Shown here: positions 1 to 7,483 of the stretch, piece by piece
Position numbering within the stretch: position 1 is the stretch's first letter
How the letters are laid out: every line of letters starts with the position of its first letter
NCBI GenBank assembly: GCA_017456805.1
Contig: JAFTIQ010000086.1
Span: forward strand, 1 to 9,482
Length of the DNA: 9,482 nucleotides
Reading direction: 5' to 3'
From: Lentisphaeria bacterium
GTDB taxonomy: Bacteria; Verrucomicrobiota; Lentisphaeria; Victivallales; UBA1829
Made by a program: the position numbers and the translations under genes
Notes under the pieces: model-generated
The model's input: only the letters and a program-made list of their open reading frames with translations
Told to the model about the DNA's origin: nothing
The model's database searches: none

Positions 1-1
1 T

Positions 2-1435
2 ACAACAAACGGTTCTCCGCTGGATCCCCGGAGCGGACTGCATGTGCATACTCCAAAGGCCGGGCAGACCGGGGAACGGTATTTTGCTGTCACACGGCAT
101 GCCGGAACGGATCCTGAAATTCTGGAAATGACAGTAATGAAATCTCCGGTTCTGCTTGGAGAGGGCAGGGTGAACGGAATCCGTTTCAAAGGCAATATTT
201 TGCGGGAACAGACGGAAGGGAAACCACTGCTGGTGGAACTCCACGGCAGAGGCGGGGGAGTCGGCGTGGACAGCAAAGGCGCGCCGAGAGGGAATCATAT
301 TATTTTTTCAGATTCCACTCTTGGCTGGAGAGAGGGGTTGCCATTCAAATTTGATCTTCGTGTGCAGAACGGGATTGTGAAACTGATTCTTTTTGACCGG
401 GTTTGGACCGGCAGGAAACTTCAGCGCGGAGAGTCCCCCGATGCCCGGGATTTTGTCCCGGCAGTCAATACTTTCTGGCTTGGATACAATACCAATATCG
501 CGGTCAGCAACAACGGCCCGGTTTATCATTGGGATAACTATACGGAACGTTTGGTGCTCAGGATCATTCAGTGGGTTCAGGAACAATATGGAACGGATCA
601 GAAGCGGGTTTATCTGAATGGCGGCTCCATGGGCGGATCCGGCTCTGTTCAGCTGGCACTGCATTATCCGGATAAATTCGCCGCTGTTTATGCTTACGTT
701 CCTGTTTATTCTTACAGCTGGAAACGGATGCCGAAATTTCCGAAACTTCTTCCGTCCATCTTCCGGATGCAGTGCAGTATCGGCATGTTTACGGCAAAAG
801 ATAAGGTGCTGATGCCTGACGGGACAGATCTGCTTGTGTATGGAAACGGTGCATTGCAGATCGCGAAACCCTCTGTGGATATGCCGCCTCTTTTTACAAC
901 CAACGGCAGACGGGATATGTCGATCCCGTGGATCAACAATCCGCCGTTTTACAAGGCGGCAAATGAGGCGCGGCAGGCGTTTTCTGTCAATTGGAACAAT
1001 GGTGGTCATGCCATGACCCGGGAAGTTCCGCCTGTTATCACGATCCCGGAATTGCTCCGCTACCGTTTGGATTTGAGCTATCCTGCTTTCAGCAATTCCA
1101 CGGATAACAGGGACTATGGAAACGGCGATCCGGATGACGGCGATCTGGTCGGCTGGATCAATCGCGGAATGAAGTGGGACAATGTGAAAGATACTCCGGA
1201 GCTGTTTGAGATGACCCTTTCCGCGGCACATCCGGAGATGAAATATCCTGTAACTTGTGATGTGACATTCCGCCGCCGGCAGCAGTTCAAGGCTGCTCCG
1301 GGAACACGGATCGCGGTGGAAATCAACGGAGAAAAACGGGAAACCGTTATTGATAAAAACGGATTGCTCACCATTGAAAAAGTCGTATTCCGTGATCAGA
1401 AACCAATTCAGATCCGGTGCAGGATCCTGAAATAA
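2..1435 (+). CDS. Alpha/beta hydrolase (esterase/peptidase-like), 5'-truncated by the window edge
   Basis: The frame is open to the left edge. The in-frame GTG at 44 is unlikely to be the start, because upstream codons read like the end of an Ig/fibronectin-type strand domain (SGLHVHTPKAG...RYFAVT). Residues are counted from that GTG. The hydrolase core has an LHGRGGG oxyanion-type loop (66-72), a nucleophile elbow NGGSMGGSG with Ser195, a likely acid Asp291 (GRRDMS) and a likely base His322 (NNGGHAM), in the right order for a catalytic triad. A C-terminal part from about 383 is strand-rich, probably another beta-sandwich. Such proteins include esterases and prolyl-oligopeptidase relatives; substrate cannot be read from sequence. 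With an SGNH hydrolase immediately downstream, ester removal from glycans is a reasonable inference. The stop codon overlaps the ribosome binding site of the next gene, so the two are probably one operon. Localisation is unknown because the true N-terminus is missing. Confidence 0.85.
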   Translation, partial: TTNGSPLDPRSGLHVHTPKAGQTGERYFAVTRHAGTDPEILEMTVMKSPVLLGEGRVNGIRFKGNILREQTEGKPLLVELHGRGGGVGVDSKGAPRGNHIIFSDSTLGWREGLPFKFDLRVQNGIVKLILFDRVWTGRKLQRGESPDARDFVPAVNTFWLGYNTNIAVSNNGPVYHWDNYTERLVLRIIQWVQEQYGTDQKRVYLNGGSMGGSGSVQLALHYPDKFAAVYAYVPVYSYSWKRMPKFPKLLPSIFRMQCSIGMFTAKDKVLMPDGTDLLVYGNGALQIAKPSVDMPPLFTTNGRRDMSIPWINNPPFYKAANEARQAFSVNWNNGGHAMTREVPPVITIPELLRYRLDLSYPAFSNSTDNRDYGNGDPDDGDLVGWINRGMKWDNVKDTPELFEMTLSAAHPEMKYPVTCDVTFRRRQQFKAAPGTRIAVEINGEKRETVIDKNGLLTIEKVVFRDQKPIQIRCRILK

Positions 1436-1438
1436 GGA
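1434..1438 (+). promoter_or_regulatory. Ribosome binding site of the SGNH hydrolase gene
   Basis: AAGGA lies 8 bases before the ATG at 1447 and overlaps the TAA stop of the upstream hydrolase. It decides the start: the in-frame GTG at 1417 would lie inside the upstream gene with no binding site in front of it. The overlap also suggests translational coupling between the two genes. Confidence 0.7.
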
Positions 1439-1446
1439 AAAATAAA

Positions 1447-2637
1447 ATGAGTCAGAGAACAAATGCAGAAATCCCGGACCGCCCCTCCGATCCGGTGTTG
1501 AAACTTGATGAAAATGTCCCGGTTTGGCCCTCCGGGAAGGGAAAACCGTTTTCCGGGAAATTTCCAACCATTCCGGATGTGAAAAACATGGATCTCAACA
1601 GCGTGGTCCAATTGATGCTGCCGAAAATCGTTTATGCGGAAGCCGGAATGGAATGCCGGATTTATTACCGGAATCTTGTTTTCGCCTGCGATCCGTCCAT
1701 ACTGCGGTTCTCTGTTCAATGTCCGATCGGAACTGCAGGGGAGCAATATTGGTCCGCAACTCCGGAAATGACAGGCGATTTTCCATTTTTTATCGAAGTG
1801 AAAGACCGCGCGGGACGGGTTCTGGGATCTGCTGAGACGGTGATCAAGGTTGCCTCGCAGGAAAACGGAAATGACCGGAATCTGGTAGTGATGATCGTCG
1901 GCGACAGCATCATGGGAAACGGAAAAGTGGCAGATTATCTTCTGGAAGGGATGATGTCACGGGGAAATTCCAACCTCCGGCTGATGGGAAGTCATTCCGG
2001 AAACGGTGCTCCTCTGTCGCTCGGGAAAGCAGCGGTTGAGGCATACGGCGGCTGGAGCTGGGATACTTTCATGACTCTCTGGAATCCCGGAGAAGAATAT
2101 AATAAACGGACCAAGCTGATGAAGATGTCCGGAGATACACTGGTTCCGGCTGTCCGGGAATATCTGGAGAAATACAATGGCGGCAAAGCTCCGGATATTG
2201 TGATTTTTTATCTCGGCTGCAATGATATTGCCTGCGCCAATATGGGGACCATCGAGAAAGCGATCGAACGCTCTGTTGCGAACCGGGATAAACTGATTGC
2301 CATGTTCCGGGAAGCTATGCCGGATGCATTGTTCGGATGTGCCCTTCTTGCTCCGGCGAACGGAAGAGAAGAGGCTTTTGAGATCAATTACAAAGGATCG
2401 ATCCCCCGGCGTCAATATTTATATAACCAGTTTTCCTATACCCGCCGGATGCTGATTGATCTTCAGGATTCCGCCGGACTTTCTGTTATTCCGTTCTTTC
2501 CCGGAGTGGATGTGATGGAGGATTATCCGGAAGATAATGCGGTGCATCCGGTTGAAAAAGGACAACGCCGTTTGGCTCAGATGCTGGAAGCATGGCTGAA
2601 AAATATTCTGCCGGAGCCGGAATCAATTTCCCGATAA
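1447..2637 (+). CDS. SGNH/GDSL-type hydrolase with N-terminal Ig-like domain
   Basis: This 396-residue protein has two parts. Residues about 55-137 (LPKIVYAEAGMECRIYYRN onward, ending in an IKV strand) resemble the short beta-sandwich that precedes many SGNH hydrolases in Lentisphaerota and Planctomycetota. Residues about 146-388 carry the SGNH blocks: IVGDSIMG with nucleophile Ser154, a block II glycine at YGGWSW (201-202), block III GCND with Asn259, and block V DNAVHP with His367. The residue three before the histidine is Asn364, where the classical motif has Asp; Asp363 is next to it and may serve as the acid, or a Ser-His dyad may suffice. The family hydrolyses esters, often acetyl groups on polysaccharides, but this substrate is not determined. 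There is no signal peptide, so it probably acts in the cytoplasm. It follows the alpha/beta hydrolase after 11 bases and ends at a hairpin terminator. Confidence 0.88.
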   Translation: MSQRTNAEIPDRPSDPVLKLDENVPVWPSGKGKPFSGKFPTIPDVKNMDLNSVVQLMLPKIVYAEAGMECRIYYRNLVFACDPSILRFSVQCPIGTAGEQYWSATPEMTGDFPFFIEVKDRAGRVLGSAETVIKVASQENGNDRNLVVMIVGDSIMGNGKVADYLLEGMMSRGNSNLRLMGSHSGNGAPLSLGKAAVEAYGGWSWDTFMTLWNPGEEYNKRTKLMKMSGDTLVPAVREYLEKYNGGKAPDIVIFYLGCNDIACANMGTIEKAIERSVANRDKLIAMFREAMPDALFGCALLAPANGREEAFEINYKGSIPRRQYLYNQFSYTRRMLIDLQDSAGLSVIPFFPGVDVMEDYPEDNAVHPVEKGQRRLAQMLEAWLKNILPEPESISR

Positions 2638-2638
2638 A

Positions 2639-2670
2639 AAAATCCGGCTTCATCGCTTCCGCCGGATTTT
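2639..2670. terminator. Bidirectional intrinsic terminator between convergent genes
   Basis: AAAATCCGGC (2639-2648) pairs perfectly with GCCGGATTTT (2661-2670) across a 12-base loop. T-rich sequence (TTTTGTTTGTTTTC) follows on the plus strand, and the A-run 2636-2642 gives a U-tract on the minus strand. It sits 1 base past the SGNH stop and 23 bases past the stop of the minus-strand gene, so it can serve both. Its stem core is the same as that of the terminator after carB. Confidence 0.85.
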
Positions 2671-2693
2671 GTTTGTTTTCTGCTGATGAGAGA

Positions 2694-3890
2694 TTATTTT
2701 TCCCAGGCAGTATTCCCCAGAATTCCATCGTTGTAAAACACGGGTTTGTAGCCGCGTTCGGAAAAGATTCTTGATGCAAGTGCAAGACGATCCAGGTGAT
2801 CGGGCATATAGTTGGGATAGCTGGGGAAGGAGTATTGTTCATGACTTGCGAAGTTCATTGCTTCCACGCCATTCCGTTCAGATTCTTTCAGATAGGCATC
2901 CAGTTTGACCGGCACTTCTTCGAGGGGGACCAGGTTTCCGCAGATGGTTCCCCGGAAGAAAATCACATCCAGAGTCGGATCATAATAGGCGAAGTGTTTG
3001 GTCAGATAATCTGTTTCTTCCGGATAGTCATAGTGCATTTTGAGGCCTTCTGTGGCGGCTGCTTTGTCGACTCCGGAAAGGGACCGGGCCTGAATATCCT
3101 GCATATTTCCGCCTTTCTGACGGTCACTGAGGCTGGGTCCGCCCATGACTCTTGCCCGGAAACTGGTGGAATAGCAGCGGGTACCCCGGCGGATGATTTC
3201 CCCTGCAGCTGCCGGATGAATGTTTGCCCAATGGATCACAATGGGGGGGATAAATGCGTTTTCTCCGGCGAAACGGTAGATTTCATTCTGGATCAGATCA
3301 TAATCTTTTCCGATTTCTTCGGCAGAGGCTTCCAGATAGGGTCTGTCGGGGAATTCGCTGTAAGAATGGAAGGAGAATTTCAGCCAGTCTGCATTGTCTT
3401 CGAATTCTGATTTCCAGATATCCGGCATTTCATTCAGGAGAAATCCATCTTTATCATGATCGTTGCGATAGAAGGTATTGAGGGTGACTTTCAAACCGGT
3501 TTCATTGTGGATTTTTTTCAACCTTGCAAGATAGAAATGGTCGAATGCACTTTTGGGGCGCTGACGGGTCAGTTCGGTGAAGAGAAAGCTGTGGTCATCG
3601 ATATAGCAGTTATAGCGGCGGACAGATTTTTTATCCCAGACGAGGATGATTGACTGGGCATATTCCCCGTAGGGGGTTGTGACGGATGCTGTAACATTAT
3701 TGTATTTTTCAGTCAATTCGACTTCTGCATGGAAGAGTCTACCTTCCATGACAGCAGGGATTCCATTGACTTTTACAGGCTGCCCGCAGTCGGAGATTCC
3801 GCTGACGGTGATTTTCAGAGAGTTATCTGTTTCGATCCCGTGGTTGTGATTGAGGATCGCTCCCTGCCGGTGGCTTGTGATTTCGATCAT
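2694..3890 (-). CDS. Polysaccharide-deacetylase-like protein with N-terminal Ig-like domain
   Basis: This is a 398-residue protein starting at an ATG preceded by AAAGGA (3900-3905). Residues 1 to about 87 look like a small beta-sandwich (alternating strands, KVNGIPAV, ending at ILVWDKKS). The body begins with RRYNCYIDDHSF, where Asp98-Asp99 sit where a NodB-fold enzyme has its TFDD motif. It continues with a strand-helix pattern carrying KFSFHSYSE (His175), PPIVIHW (His220) and, near the end, MNFASHEQYSFPSY (His350, Glu351). These acidic and histidine positions are compatible with a divergent metal-dependent polysaccharide deacetylase fold, and I recall similar uncharacterised proteins from Lentisphaerota and Firmicutes. 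The NodB motifs are not canonical, so deacetylase activity is a hypothesis; a different beta/alpha-barrel hydrolase is the main alternative. No signal peptide is visible, so it is probably cytoplasmic. It is transcribed alone, convergent with the SGNH hydrolase and divergent from carB. Confidence 0.75.
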   Translation of the reverse strand: MIEITSHRQGAILNHNHGIETDNSLKITVSGISDCGQPVKVNGIPAVMEGRLFHAEVELTEKYNNVTASVTTPYGEYAQSIILVWDKKSVRRYNCYIDDHSFLFTELTRQRPKSAFDHFYLARLKKIHNETGLKVTLNTFYRNDHDKDGFLLNEMPDIWKSEFEDNADWLKFSFHSYSEFPDRPYLEASAEEIGKDYDLIQNEIYRFAGENAFIPPIVIHWANIHPAAAGEIIRRGTRCYSTSFRARVMGGPSLSDRQKGGNMQDIQARSLSGVDKAAATEGLKMHYDYPEETDYLTKHFAYYDPTLDVIFFRGTICGNLVPLEEVPVKLDAYLKESERNGVEAMNFASHEQYSFPSYPNYMPDHLDRLALASRIFSERGYKPVFYNDGILGNTAWEK

Positions 3891-3922
3891 GATAAAAAAT
3901 CCTTTCTTATTGGGAATAATTC

Positions 3923-3952
3923 ATAATATATTGACTTTTCAGAAATATGCAA
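3923..3952 (-). promoter_or_regulatory. Putative sigma-70-type promoter of the deacetylase-like gene
   Basis: Read on the minus strand, TTGCAT (3947-3952) is followed after 16 bases by TATATT (3925-3930), or after 18 bases by TATTAT (3923-3928). Transcription would start about 25-30 bases upstream of the ATG, leaving room for the AAAGGA binding site. This is pattern matching only. Confidence 0.45.
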
Positions 3953-3961
3953 CCTTTTTTT

Positions 3962-3990
3962 TTGAAACAGATCCAAATTTCAGCTAAATT
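3962..3990 (+). promoter_or_regulatory. Possible distal promoter upstream of carB
   Basis: TTGAAA (3962-3967), a 17-base spacer and TAAATT (3985-3990) face carB. Spacing is ideal but the -10 is weak, and the surroundings are so AT-rich that chance matches are expected. If used, it would give a leader of about 210 bases. Confidence 0.25.
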
Positions 3991-4110
3991 ATCGGGATTT
4001 TGTTTTATGACCTTCTGTTTTCTGTTTGAAAAACGGGGTGTTCCGGGATAGAAATTCAGAGACCGGGAAGGGGGATCAAAAGAAAAACAGAAAAATGATG
4101 GGAAAAACCC

Positions 4111-4127
4111 AAAAAAAAGCTTTTTTT
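4111..4127. repeat. A/T palindrome (A-tract/T-tract) upstream of the carB promoter
   Basis: A run of eight A, then GC, then seven T; bases 4112-4127 are a perfect 16-base palindrome. It ends 4 bases before the TTGAAA -35 of the proximal carB promoter, the position of an UP element or intrinsically bent promoter DNA. It could also form a weak A-U hairpin with a T-run if transcription came from further upstream. Function is inferred from position only. Confidence 0.5.
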
Positions 4128-4131
4128 ACCA

Positions 4132-4159
4132 TTGAAATTTCTAAGAAATGTGATATATT
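4132..4159 (+). promoter_or_regulatory. Putative proximal promoter of carB with extended -10
   Basis: TTGAAA (4132-4137), a 16-base spacer and TATATT (4154-4159), with TG at 4151-4152 giving an extended -10 (TGATATATT). Transcription would begin near 4166, about 40 bases before the carB ATG. It is the best promoter match in the intergenic region. Confidence 0.6.
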
Positions 4160-4192
4160 AAAGCTCCGATTACTGAATAGAGCAAGTCAGGA

Positions 4193-4199
4193 AAGGAAG
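4193..4199 (+). promoter_or_regulatory. Ribosome binding site fixing the carB start
   Basis: AAGGAAG, within a longer purine run (4189-4201), lies 6 bases before the ATG at 4206. The start it marks gives a protein beginning [16 protein letters not shown], the normal CarB N-terminus, and excludes the 60 extra in-frame codons upstream. Confidence 0.75.
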
Positions 4200-4205
4200 A
4201 AGACA

Positions 4206-7200
4206 ATGCCGAAACGCACGGACATTAAGAAGGTCTTGATCATCGGGTCAGGTCCTATCATCATCGGTCAGGCATGTGAGTTCGATTACTCCGGAACTCA
4301 GGCATGCAAGGCACTCCGCAATCTTGGTTATGAAATCGTTCTGGTGAACTCCAACCCTGCAACGATTATGACTGACCCCGGAACCGCAGACCACACCTAT
4401 ATCGAACCTCTCACAGTCGACAGACTGGAAAAGATCATCGAAAAGGAACGTCCGGATGCACTTCTGCCCAACCTGGGCGGTCAGACTGCGTTGAACCTTT
4501 CCACCGCACTTCACGAAGAAGGCATCCTCAAGAAATACGGCGTCAAAGTCATTGGTGTTGATCTGGATGCAATTCAGCGCGGGGAAGACCGTATCATCTT
4601 CAAGGAAACCATGAAGAAAATCGGCGTTCCCATGGCAAAATCCGAACCCTGTACCACAGTGGAAGGTGCAGAAAAGATCGCAAATGACTTTGGCTATCCT
4701 GTGGTGCTGCGCCCTGCTTATACCATGGGCGGAACCGGCGGCGGTATTGTTTATAACGTGGAAGAGCTCCGCGAAGTCTGTGCCCGCGGTCTGGAAGCCA
4801 GCTTGATCCATCAGGTCCTTGTCGAAGAATGTGTGACCGGCTGGATGGAACTGGAGCTTGAAGTCGTCCGCGATGCAGAAGGAAACAAGATCACTGTTTG
4901 CTTCATTGAAAACGTTGACCCCATGGGTACTCATACCGGCGACAGTTTCTGTGTGGCTCCCATGCTTACCGTTCCGGAATCCCTGCAGAAACGTTTGCAG
5001 GATTATGCATACAGAATCGTTGATGAAGTCGGCATCACCGGCGGCGGCAACGTTCAGTTCTCCTACAATCCGGAAGATGACCGGATCATTGTAATCGAAA
5101 TCAACCCCAGAACCTCCCGTTCTTCCGCACTTGCTTCCAAGGCAACCGGGTTCCCGATTGCAAGTGTTTCCACCCAGCTTGCCGCAGGTCTTACTTTGAA
5201 AGAACTGCCCTACTGGAAAGAGGGCACGCTGGAAAAATATGTTCCCACCGGCGATTATGTCGTGGTGAAATTTGCAAGATGGGCGTTTGAAAAGTTCCCC
5301 CAGGCAGCAGACTGTCTCGGAACTCAGATGAAGGCCGTCGGAGAAATGATGAGTATCGGTCAGAACTTCAAAGAAGCATTCCAGAAAGGGATCCGCTCTC
5401 TTGAAATCGGAAGATACGGTCTCGGGTTTGTCAAAAAGATCGAAAAACTTTCCGCTGAAGAGCTGAAGCAGAAGATCGTTACCCCCAACAGTCAGCGTTT
5501 CTTCCAGATCTACGAAGCAATGAAGAAGGGCGTGACTGTGGACGAAGTTGTCAAGGCAACCAAGATCACCCGCTACTTCATCGAACAGATGTATGAACTC
5601 GTTCAGTCCGAACTTGATATGATTGCAAAGGGCTGGAACGGTATCACCGATGCAGAACTCGTTCAGGCAAAACGCGATGGTTTTGCAGATAAATATCTTG
5701 CCCGGATCTTCAACGTCACCGAAAAAGAAGTCCGTGACCGCAGACGTGCCGCCGGTGCAAAGGTCGTCTTCCGTGCGATCCCCGTTTCCGGCGTGGAAAA
5801 TCAGGAATATTACTACTCCACCTATGCAGATGTGGAAGACAATGTAAAAGTTTCCGACAAACGCAAGATCATGATTCTCGGCGGCGGCCCCAACCGTATC
5901 GGACAGGGAATCGAATTCGACTATACCTGTGTTCATGCGGCATTTGCTCTCCGCGATGAAAATTGCGAATCCGTGATGATCAACTGCAACCCGGAAACCG
6001 TTTCCACTGACTATGATACAAGCAACAAGCTCTACTTTGAACCGCTCACAGTGGAAGATGTGCTTGCAATCTATGAAAAGGAAAAACCGGAAGGTGTGAT
6101 CGTTCAGTTCGGCGGACAGACCCCGCTGAATATTGCTCAGGAACTGAAGGATGCCGGACTGAATATTCTCGGAACTCAGCCGGAAGGGATCCGTCTGGCA
6201 GAAGACCGCGAATATTTCCGTGAACGGATGATCGCTCTTGGAATTCCTCAGCCGAAGAGCGGAACCGCAATCTCTCTGGAAGAAGCCATTGCCCTCGGAA
6301 ACGAAGTCGGATATCCCGTTATGGTCCGTCCCTCCTTCGTGCTCGGCGGACGCGGTATGGCAGTCCTCCACAATGAAGAAGAACTCAAGAAATATGCCGT
6401 GGAAGCAATTCAGGTCAGCCCCGAATATCCGATGTTGATCGACCGCTTCCTTGACAATGCAACCGAATGTGAAGTGGATGCCCTTTCCGATGGAAAGACA
6501 ACCTTCCTTGCAACCGTTATGGAACACATCGAACTTGCCGGTATTCACTCCGGAGACTCTGCATGTGCGATTCCGCCGGTGACATTGAAGCAGGAACATC
6601 TGGACACCATCGAACGTTATTCTGCAGCGATTGCAGCAGACTTCAAGGTGGAAGGTATCCTGAACGTCCAGTATGCAGTTTGCGATGATGTGGTTTACAT
6701 TATCGAGGCAAACCCGCGTGCATCCAGAACTGTTCCTCTGGTGGCAAAGGTCACCGGGGTTCCTCTGGCAAGAATCGCAACCGGCTTGATGCTCGGTCAT
6801 CCGATGGAAGAGTTCAAATCCATGCTGAAACGGAAAACCTCCAGCTACTATGGCGTTAAAGAAGCTGTTTTCCCGTTCAATATGTTCCCTGAAGTTGACC
6901 CGATCCTCGGACCTGAAATGCGTGCAACCGGGGAAGTCATGGGCCTGGCTGACAACTTTGGTCTTGCTTACTTCAAGGCTCAGGAAGCAGCAGGCGGAAA
7001 ACTTCCGCTGGAAGGAACCGCTTTGATCTCTGTCAACAAGAAAGAACGGCAGTACCTCCTTCCTGTGGCAGAAGGTTTGAAACGGCTCGGTTTCCCGATC
7101 TATGCAACGGAAGGTACCAGCAAGTATCTGACAGAAAACGGAATTGAAAATACCATGATCAACAAGATCGGGGAAGGCAGACCGGACGTCAGCGACCTGA

Positions 7201-7412
7201 TCAAGAATCATACAATCAATCTGATCATCAACACGCCGAAGGATAAGACCGAAAAGCGTGATGACAGCTACATCCGTATGATGGCGATCCAGTATAAGAT
7301 CCCGTTCATGACCACGATTGCTGCTGCCAAAGCGAGTATTTCCGGAATTGAAGCTGCCCGCAAGCAGGCAATTCCGCCGAAATCTCTCCAGGATTATCAT
7401 TCCGGAAAATAA
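4206..7412 (+). CDS. carB: Carbamoyl-phosphate synthase large subunit
   Basis: This 1068-residue protein (E. coli CarB is 1073) makes carbamoyl phosphate from bicarbonate, ammonia delivered by the CarA glutaminase subunit, and two ATP, in the cytoplasm, for pyrimidine and arginine synthesis. The duplicated architecture is complete. The first half has [19 protein letters not shown] (12-30), [10 protein letters not shown] (48-57) and an ATP-grasp domain with the [17 protein letters not shown] stretch. After the oligomerisation region, the second half starts near residue 554 with [17 protein letters not shown] and has its own ATP-grasp with [14 protein letters not shown]-terminal MGS-like regulatory domain runs from about 935 and includes ATEGTSKYL and [12 protein letters not shown]. 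No key motif is missing. The gene appears to have a translation-biased codon choice (mostly GAA for Glu, many AAG, ATC and AAC) unlike its neighbours, as expected for a highly expressed enzyme. carA and other pyr genes are not adjacent. It has its own promoter and terminator. Confidence 0.98.
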   Translation: MPKRTDIKKVLIIGSGPIIIGQACEFDYSGTQACKALRNLGYEIVLVNSNPATIMTDPGTADHTYIEPLTVDRLEKIIEKERPDALLPNLGGQTALNLSTALHEEGILKKYGVKVIGVDLDAIQRGEDRIIFKETMKKIGVPMAKSEPCTTVEGAEKIANDFGYPVVLRPAYTMGGTGGGIVYNVEELREVCARGLEASLIHQVLVEECVTGWMELELEVVRDAEGNKITVCFIENVDPMGTHTGDSFCVAPMLTVPESLQKRLQDYAYRIVDEVGITGGGNVQFSYNPEDDRIIVIEINPRTSRSSALASKATGFPIASVSTQLAAGLTLKELPYWKEGTLEKYVPTGDYVVVKFARWAFEKFPQAADCLGTQMKAVGEMMSIGQNFKEAFQKGIRSLEIGRYGLGFVKKIEKLSAEELKQKIVTPNSQRFFQIYEAMKKGVTVDEVVKATKITRYFIEQMYELVQSELDMIAKGWNGITDAELVQAKRDGFADKYLARIFNVTEKEVRDRRRAAGAKVVFRAIPVSGVENQEYYYSTYADVEDNVKVSDKRKIMILGGGPNRIGQGIEFDYTCVHAAFALRDENCESVMINCNPETVSTDYDTSNKLYFEPLTVEDVLAIYEKEKPEGVIVQFGGQTPLNIAQELKDAGLNILGTQPEGIRLAEDREYFRERMIALGIPQPKSGTAISLEEAIALGNEVGYPVMVRPSFVLGGRGMAVLHNEEELKKYAVEAIQVSPEYPMLIDRFLDNATECEVDALSDGKTTFLATVMEHIELAGIHSGDSACAIPPVTLKQEHLDTIERYSAAIAADFKVEGILNVQYAVCDDVVYIIEANPRASRTVPLVAKVTGVPLARIATGLMLGHPMEEFKSMLKRKTSSYYGVKEAVFPFNMFPEVDPILGPEMRATGEVMGLADNFGLAYFKAQEAAGGKLPLEGTALISVNKKERQYLLPVAEGLKRLGFPIYATEGTSKYLTENGIENTMINKIGEGRPDVSDLIKNHTINLIINTPKDKTEKRDDSYIRMMAIQYKIPFMTTIAAAKASISGIEAARKQAIPPKSLQDYHSGK

Positions 7413-7428
7413 TAGCAAGAGCGAAAAT

Positions 7429-7463
7429 AAACGCCGGATTTCTTTGTCAGGATCCGGCGTTTT
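7429..7463 (+). terminator. Intrinsic terminator after carB
   Basis: AAACGCCGGAT (7429-7439) pairs perfectly over 11 base pairs with ATCCGGCGTTT (7452-7462) across a 12-base loop, followed by TTCTGTTTCC. It lies 16 bases past the carB stop and 21 bases before the permease ATG. The stem core GCCGGAT/ATCCGGC also forms the terminator at 2639-2670, in the opposite arm order. Confidence 0.88.
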
Positions 7464-7483
7464 CTGTTTCCGAAAGGTTTGAA

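Larger units (their letters stand above)
3891..4205. other. Divergent intergenic region between the deacetylase-like gene and carB
   Basis: These 315 AT-rich bases separate the two divergent start codons. They hold a T9 run (3955-3963), one promoter-like element on the minus strand, two on the plus strand, and an A/T palindrome. I see no convincing small gene, tRNA or structured riboswitch. The bases just before carB are too few for a PyrR-type attenuator if the nearer promoter is used. A TTG-initiated in-frame extension of carB from 4026 is open but has no family match and is judged non-coding. Confidence 0.6.

Noticed and set aside
44..46. GTG as the start of the alpha/beta hydrolase
   Set aside because: The frame is open to the left edge with protein-like upstream codons, and no ribosome binding site precedes 44.
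308..1567. A 419-codon minus-strand open frame across the alpha/beta hydrolase
   Set aside because: The plus strand has clear catalytic motifs in order; the antisense translation has no recognisable domain and an implausible His/Arg/Ile composition.
2796..3410. A 204-codon plus-strand open frame inside the deacetylase-like gene
   Set aside because: It is antisense to a gene with domain-like structure, a binding site and a promoter; its translation shows no coherent domain.
4007..4051. A 14-codon leader-peptide-like frame (ATG to TAG)
   Set aside because: It has no ribosome binding site, no run of regulatory codons, and no attenuator hairpin pair after it.
4017..4094. Inverted repeat TTTTCTGTTT (4017-4026) and AAACAGAAAA (4085-4094), considered as a leader structure
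   Set aside because: It is low-complexity, has a 58-base loop and sits upstream of the likely transcription start; chance pairing in AT-rich DNA is likely.
4026..4205. Sixty extra in-frame codons upstream of carB from a TTG
   Set aside because: The Lys-rich, low-complexity extension has no family match, overlaps the predicted promoter, and a good binding site marks the ATG at 4206.
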